From Arthrobacter livingstonensis (lineage in GTDB: Bacteria > Actinomycetota > Actinomycetes > Actinomycetales > Micrococcaceae): 64,000 nucleotides of DNA. The notes beneath the pieces are model-generated. The model was not told the origin of the DNA, did not search any database, and saw only the letters and a list, made by a program, of their open reading frames with translations. The DNA is taken from assembly GCF_003219815.1 (NCBI RefSeq), contig NZ_QJVD01000003.1, positions 1 through 64,000 of the forward strand, given 5' to 3'. Shown here one piece after another: positions 63,093-64,000 of this stretch; position 1 is the stretch's first letter; the number at the start of each line of letters is the position of its first letter. The position numbers were made by a program, and so were the translations under genes.

Positions 63093-64000
63093 TTACTCTC
63101 CTCGCAGGACTTCGATGGGGCGGACCTTGGCGGTCAGCAGGGCCGGGATCAAGGCCCCGATGGCGGCGATCACCAGGATGCCGACGACGCCCAGCACCAG
63201 GGTCTGCCAGCCGATGGACGTGCTGATGGTGCCAATGAGCTGGTCGGCGCCGGCGAACGCGCCGCGGGTCCGGGTGAACCCGCCGCCGCCGCCGCCTCCG
63301 CCGAAGCCGCCGCCCGCACCGCGCACCGGGCCGGCCGCCGAACTGGTGGAGGCGGTGTTCCCGGCCACCAGGGCGCTGACAATCGGATTGCTGCTGAAGG
63401 CGGCCACCACGCCGCCCACCACGGTACCCAGGACCACCAGCACCATGGCCTCCAGGACGAACTGCACGCCGATGGTGCGGTTGGAGGCGCCGATCGCCTT
63501 CAACACGCCAATCTCCCGGCGCCGTTCACGCACCACCATGATCATGATCAGCAGGACGATCAGCCCGGCCGTGACCAGTGAGGCGATGAAGGCGATCAAG
63601 GAAATGCTCTGCACGCTGCCCAGCGAGGTGATGGCCGATTCCAGGTTGGTGGATCCGGCGGTGACATCAACCTTGTCCGCGCCCAGGGCCGTGGTGAGCG
63701 ATGCCTGCGTGGCGGAGACGTTCTCGATGGTGTCCACCACCACGTTCAGGCTGCTCAGCTGGCCCGCCTGGGACGTCAAGGTCTGGGTGGCGGCGAGGGG
63801 CAGGTAGATGCCGTTGTTGTCGAACGCGTCGCCGGCGTCGAAAATGCCGGTGACCTTCATGGTCCGGTCCTGGATGGTAAAGGTGGAGCCGACCTTCAGG
63901 GAGTTCTTCGTGGCGAGCGTGGAGCCCACCAGCGCCTGGGTTGACGAGGCGGCAAAGTCGGTCAGCTGTGCACCGCCGGTCACGTTGATGGCCGTCCCGG
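63093..64000 (-). CDS. FtsX/MacB-type ABC transporter permease, N-terminus beyond window
   Basis: The C-terminal ~302 residues of a permease. A MacB periplasmic-core-like region (about the first 110 residues here) precedes membrane segments at VQSISLIAFIASLVTAGLIV, RREIGVLKAIGASNRTIGVQF and VLGVVGILVIAAIGALIPALL, with the final LTAKVRPIEVLRGE motif of this family. A Gly-rich run (GGGFGGGGGGGGF) lies in the extracellular loop between the second and third helix. The frame is open through position 64000, so the start is not in the window. It is 3 bases upstream of the ATPase gene on the same strand. Confidence 0.85.
   Translation of the reverse strand, partial: GTAINVTGGAQLTDFAASSTQALVGSTLATKNSLKVGSTFTIQDRTMKVTGIFDAGDAFDNNGIYLPLAATQTLTSQAGQLSSLNVVVDTIENVSATQASLTTALGADKVDVTAGSTNLESAITSLGSVQSISLIAFIASLVTAGLIVLLIMIMVVRERRREIGVLKAIGASNRTIGVQFVLEAMVLVVLGTVVGGVVAAFSSNPIVSALVAGNTASTSSAAGPVRGAGGGFGGGGGGGGFTRTRGAFAGADQLIGTISTSIGWQTLVLGVVGILVIAAIGALIPALLTAKVRPIEVLRGE

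Overview
The window looks like a chromosomal segment of a high-GC actinobacterium close to Arthrobacter (Micrococcaceae). This is an inference from GC-rich coding sequence, GAAAGGA/AGGAG ribosome binding sites, and catabolic families typical of soil Arthrobacter. No rRNA gene, complete tRNA or CRISPR array was seen.

Layout. 0.3-8.6 kb: two paralogous IclR regulators, a remnant of an N-carbamoylsarcosine amidohydrolase, a fused 1288-residue HyuA/HyuB ATP-dependent hydantoinase and an MFS transporter. This is a hydantoin or N-methylhydantoin type locus. 8.6-10.2 kb: non-coding, repeat-rich DNA with a truncated insertion element flanked by 14-bp direct repeats. 10.2-25.8 kb: the most coherent system, read as a D-lysine/L-pipecolate catabolic regulon. 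The leftward operon carries an L-pipecolate-oxidase-like flavoprotein, an HglS-like 2-oxoadipate dioxygenase/decarboxylase (DUF1338), an antiquitin-type aminoadipate semialdehyde dehydrogenase, a glutamate-dehydrogenase-family enzyme and a D-2-hydroxyglutarate-dehydrogenase-like flavo-iron-sulfur protein. A GntR regulator follows. The rightward operon carries an amino-acid ABC importer, a mu-crystallin/ornithine cyclodeaminase-like imine reductase, a DadA-like D-amino acid dehydrogenase and an atypical SDR. Together these supply every chemical step from D-lysine to 2-oxoglutarate.

25.8-30.9 kb: a gene-poor stretch with a tRNA 3'-end-like fragment, an acyl-CoA ligase and a dead GH27 alpha-galactosidase. 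30-38 kb: a LysR-controlled operon of unknown substrate (aldehyde dehydrogenase, unrecognised 572-residue protein, M19 dipeptidase homologue lacking metal ligands, DUF3726-like protein, RidA, MFS), ending in a broken ThDP-enzyme gene. 38-50 kb: many decayed genes (ImmA/IrrE fragment, truncated SRPBCC, frameshifted PAS histidine kinase, frameshifted response regulator/thioredoxin-reductase fusion, ArsR remnant) among intact genes (HAD hydrolase, aldo/keto reductase with HxlR regulator, DJ-1/PfpI protein, M20 amidohydrolase, SRPBCC protein).

51-64 kb: an S10 carboxypeptidase, a secreted CAP-domain protein with FG-GAP-like repeats, an MHS transporter with a 3-hydroxybutyrate dehydrogenase, a LysR-linked acid catabolic operon (3-hydroxyisobutyrate-dehydrogenase-like, aldehyde dehydrogenase, CaiB-type CoA transferase, enoyl-CoA hydratase), and an ABC ATPase/FtsX-type permease pair cut by the window end. 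All functional assignments come from reading motifs and context; no database search was run.
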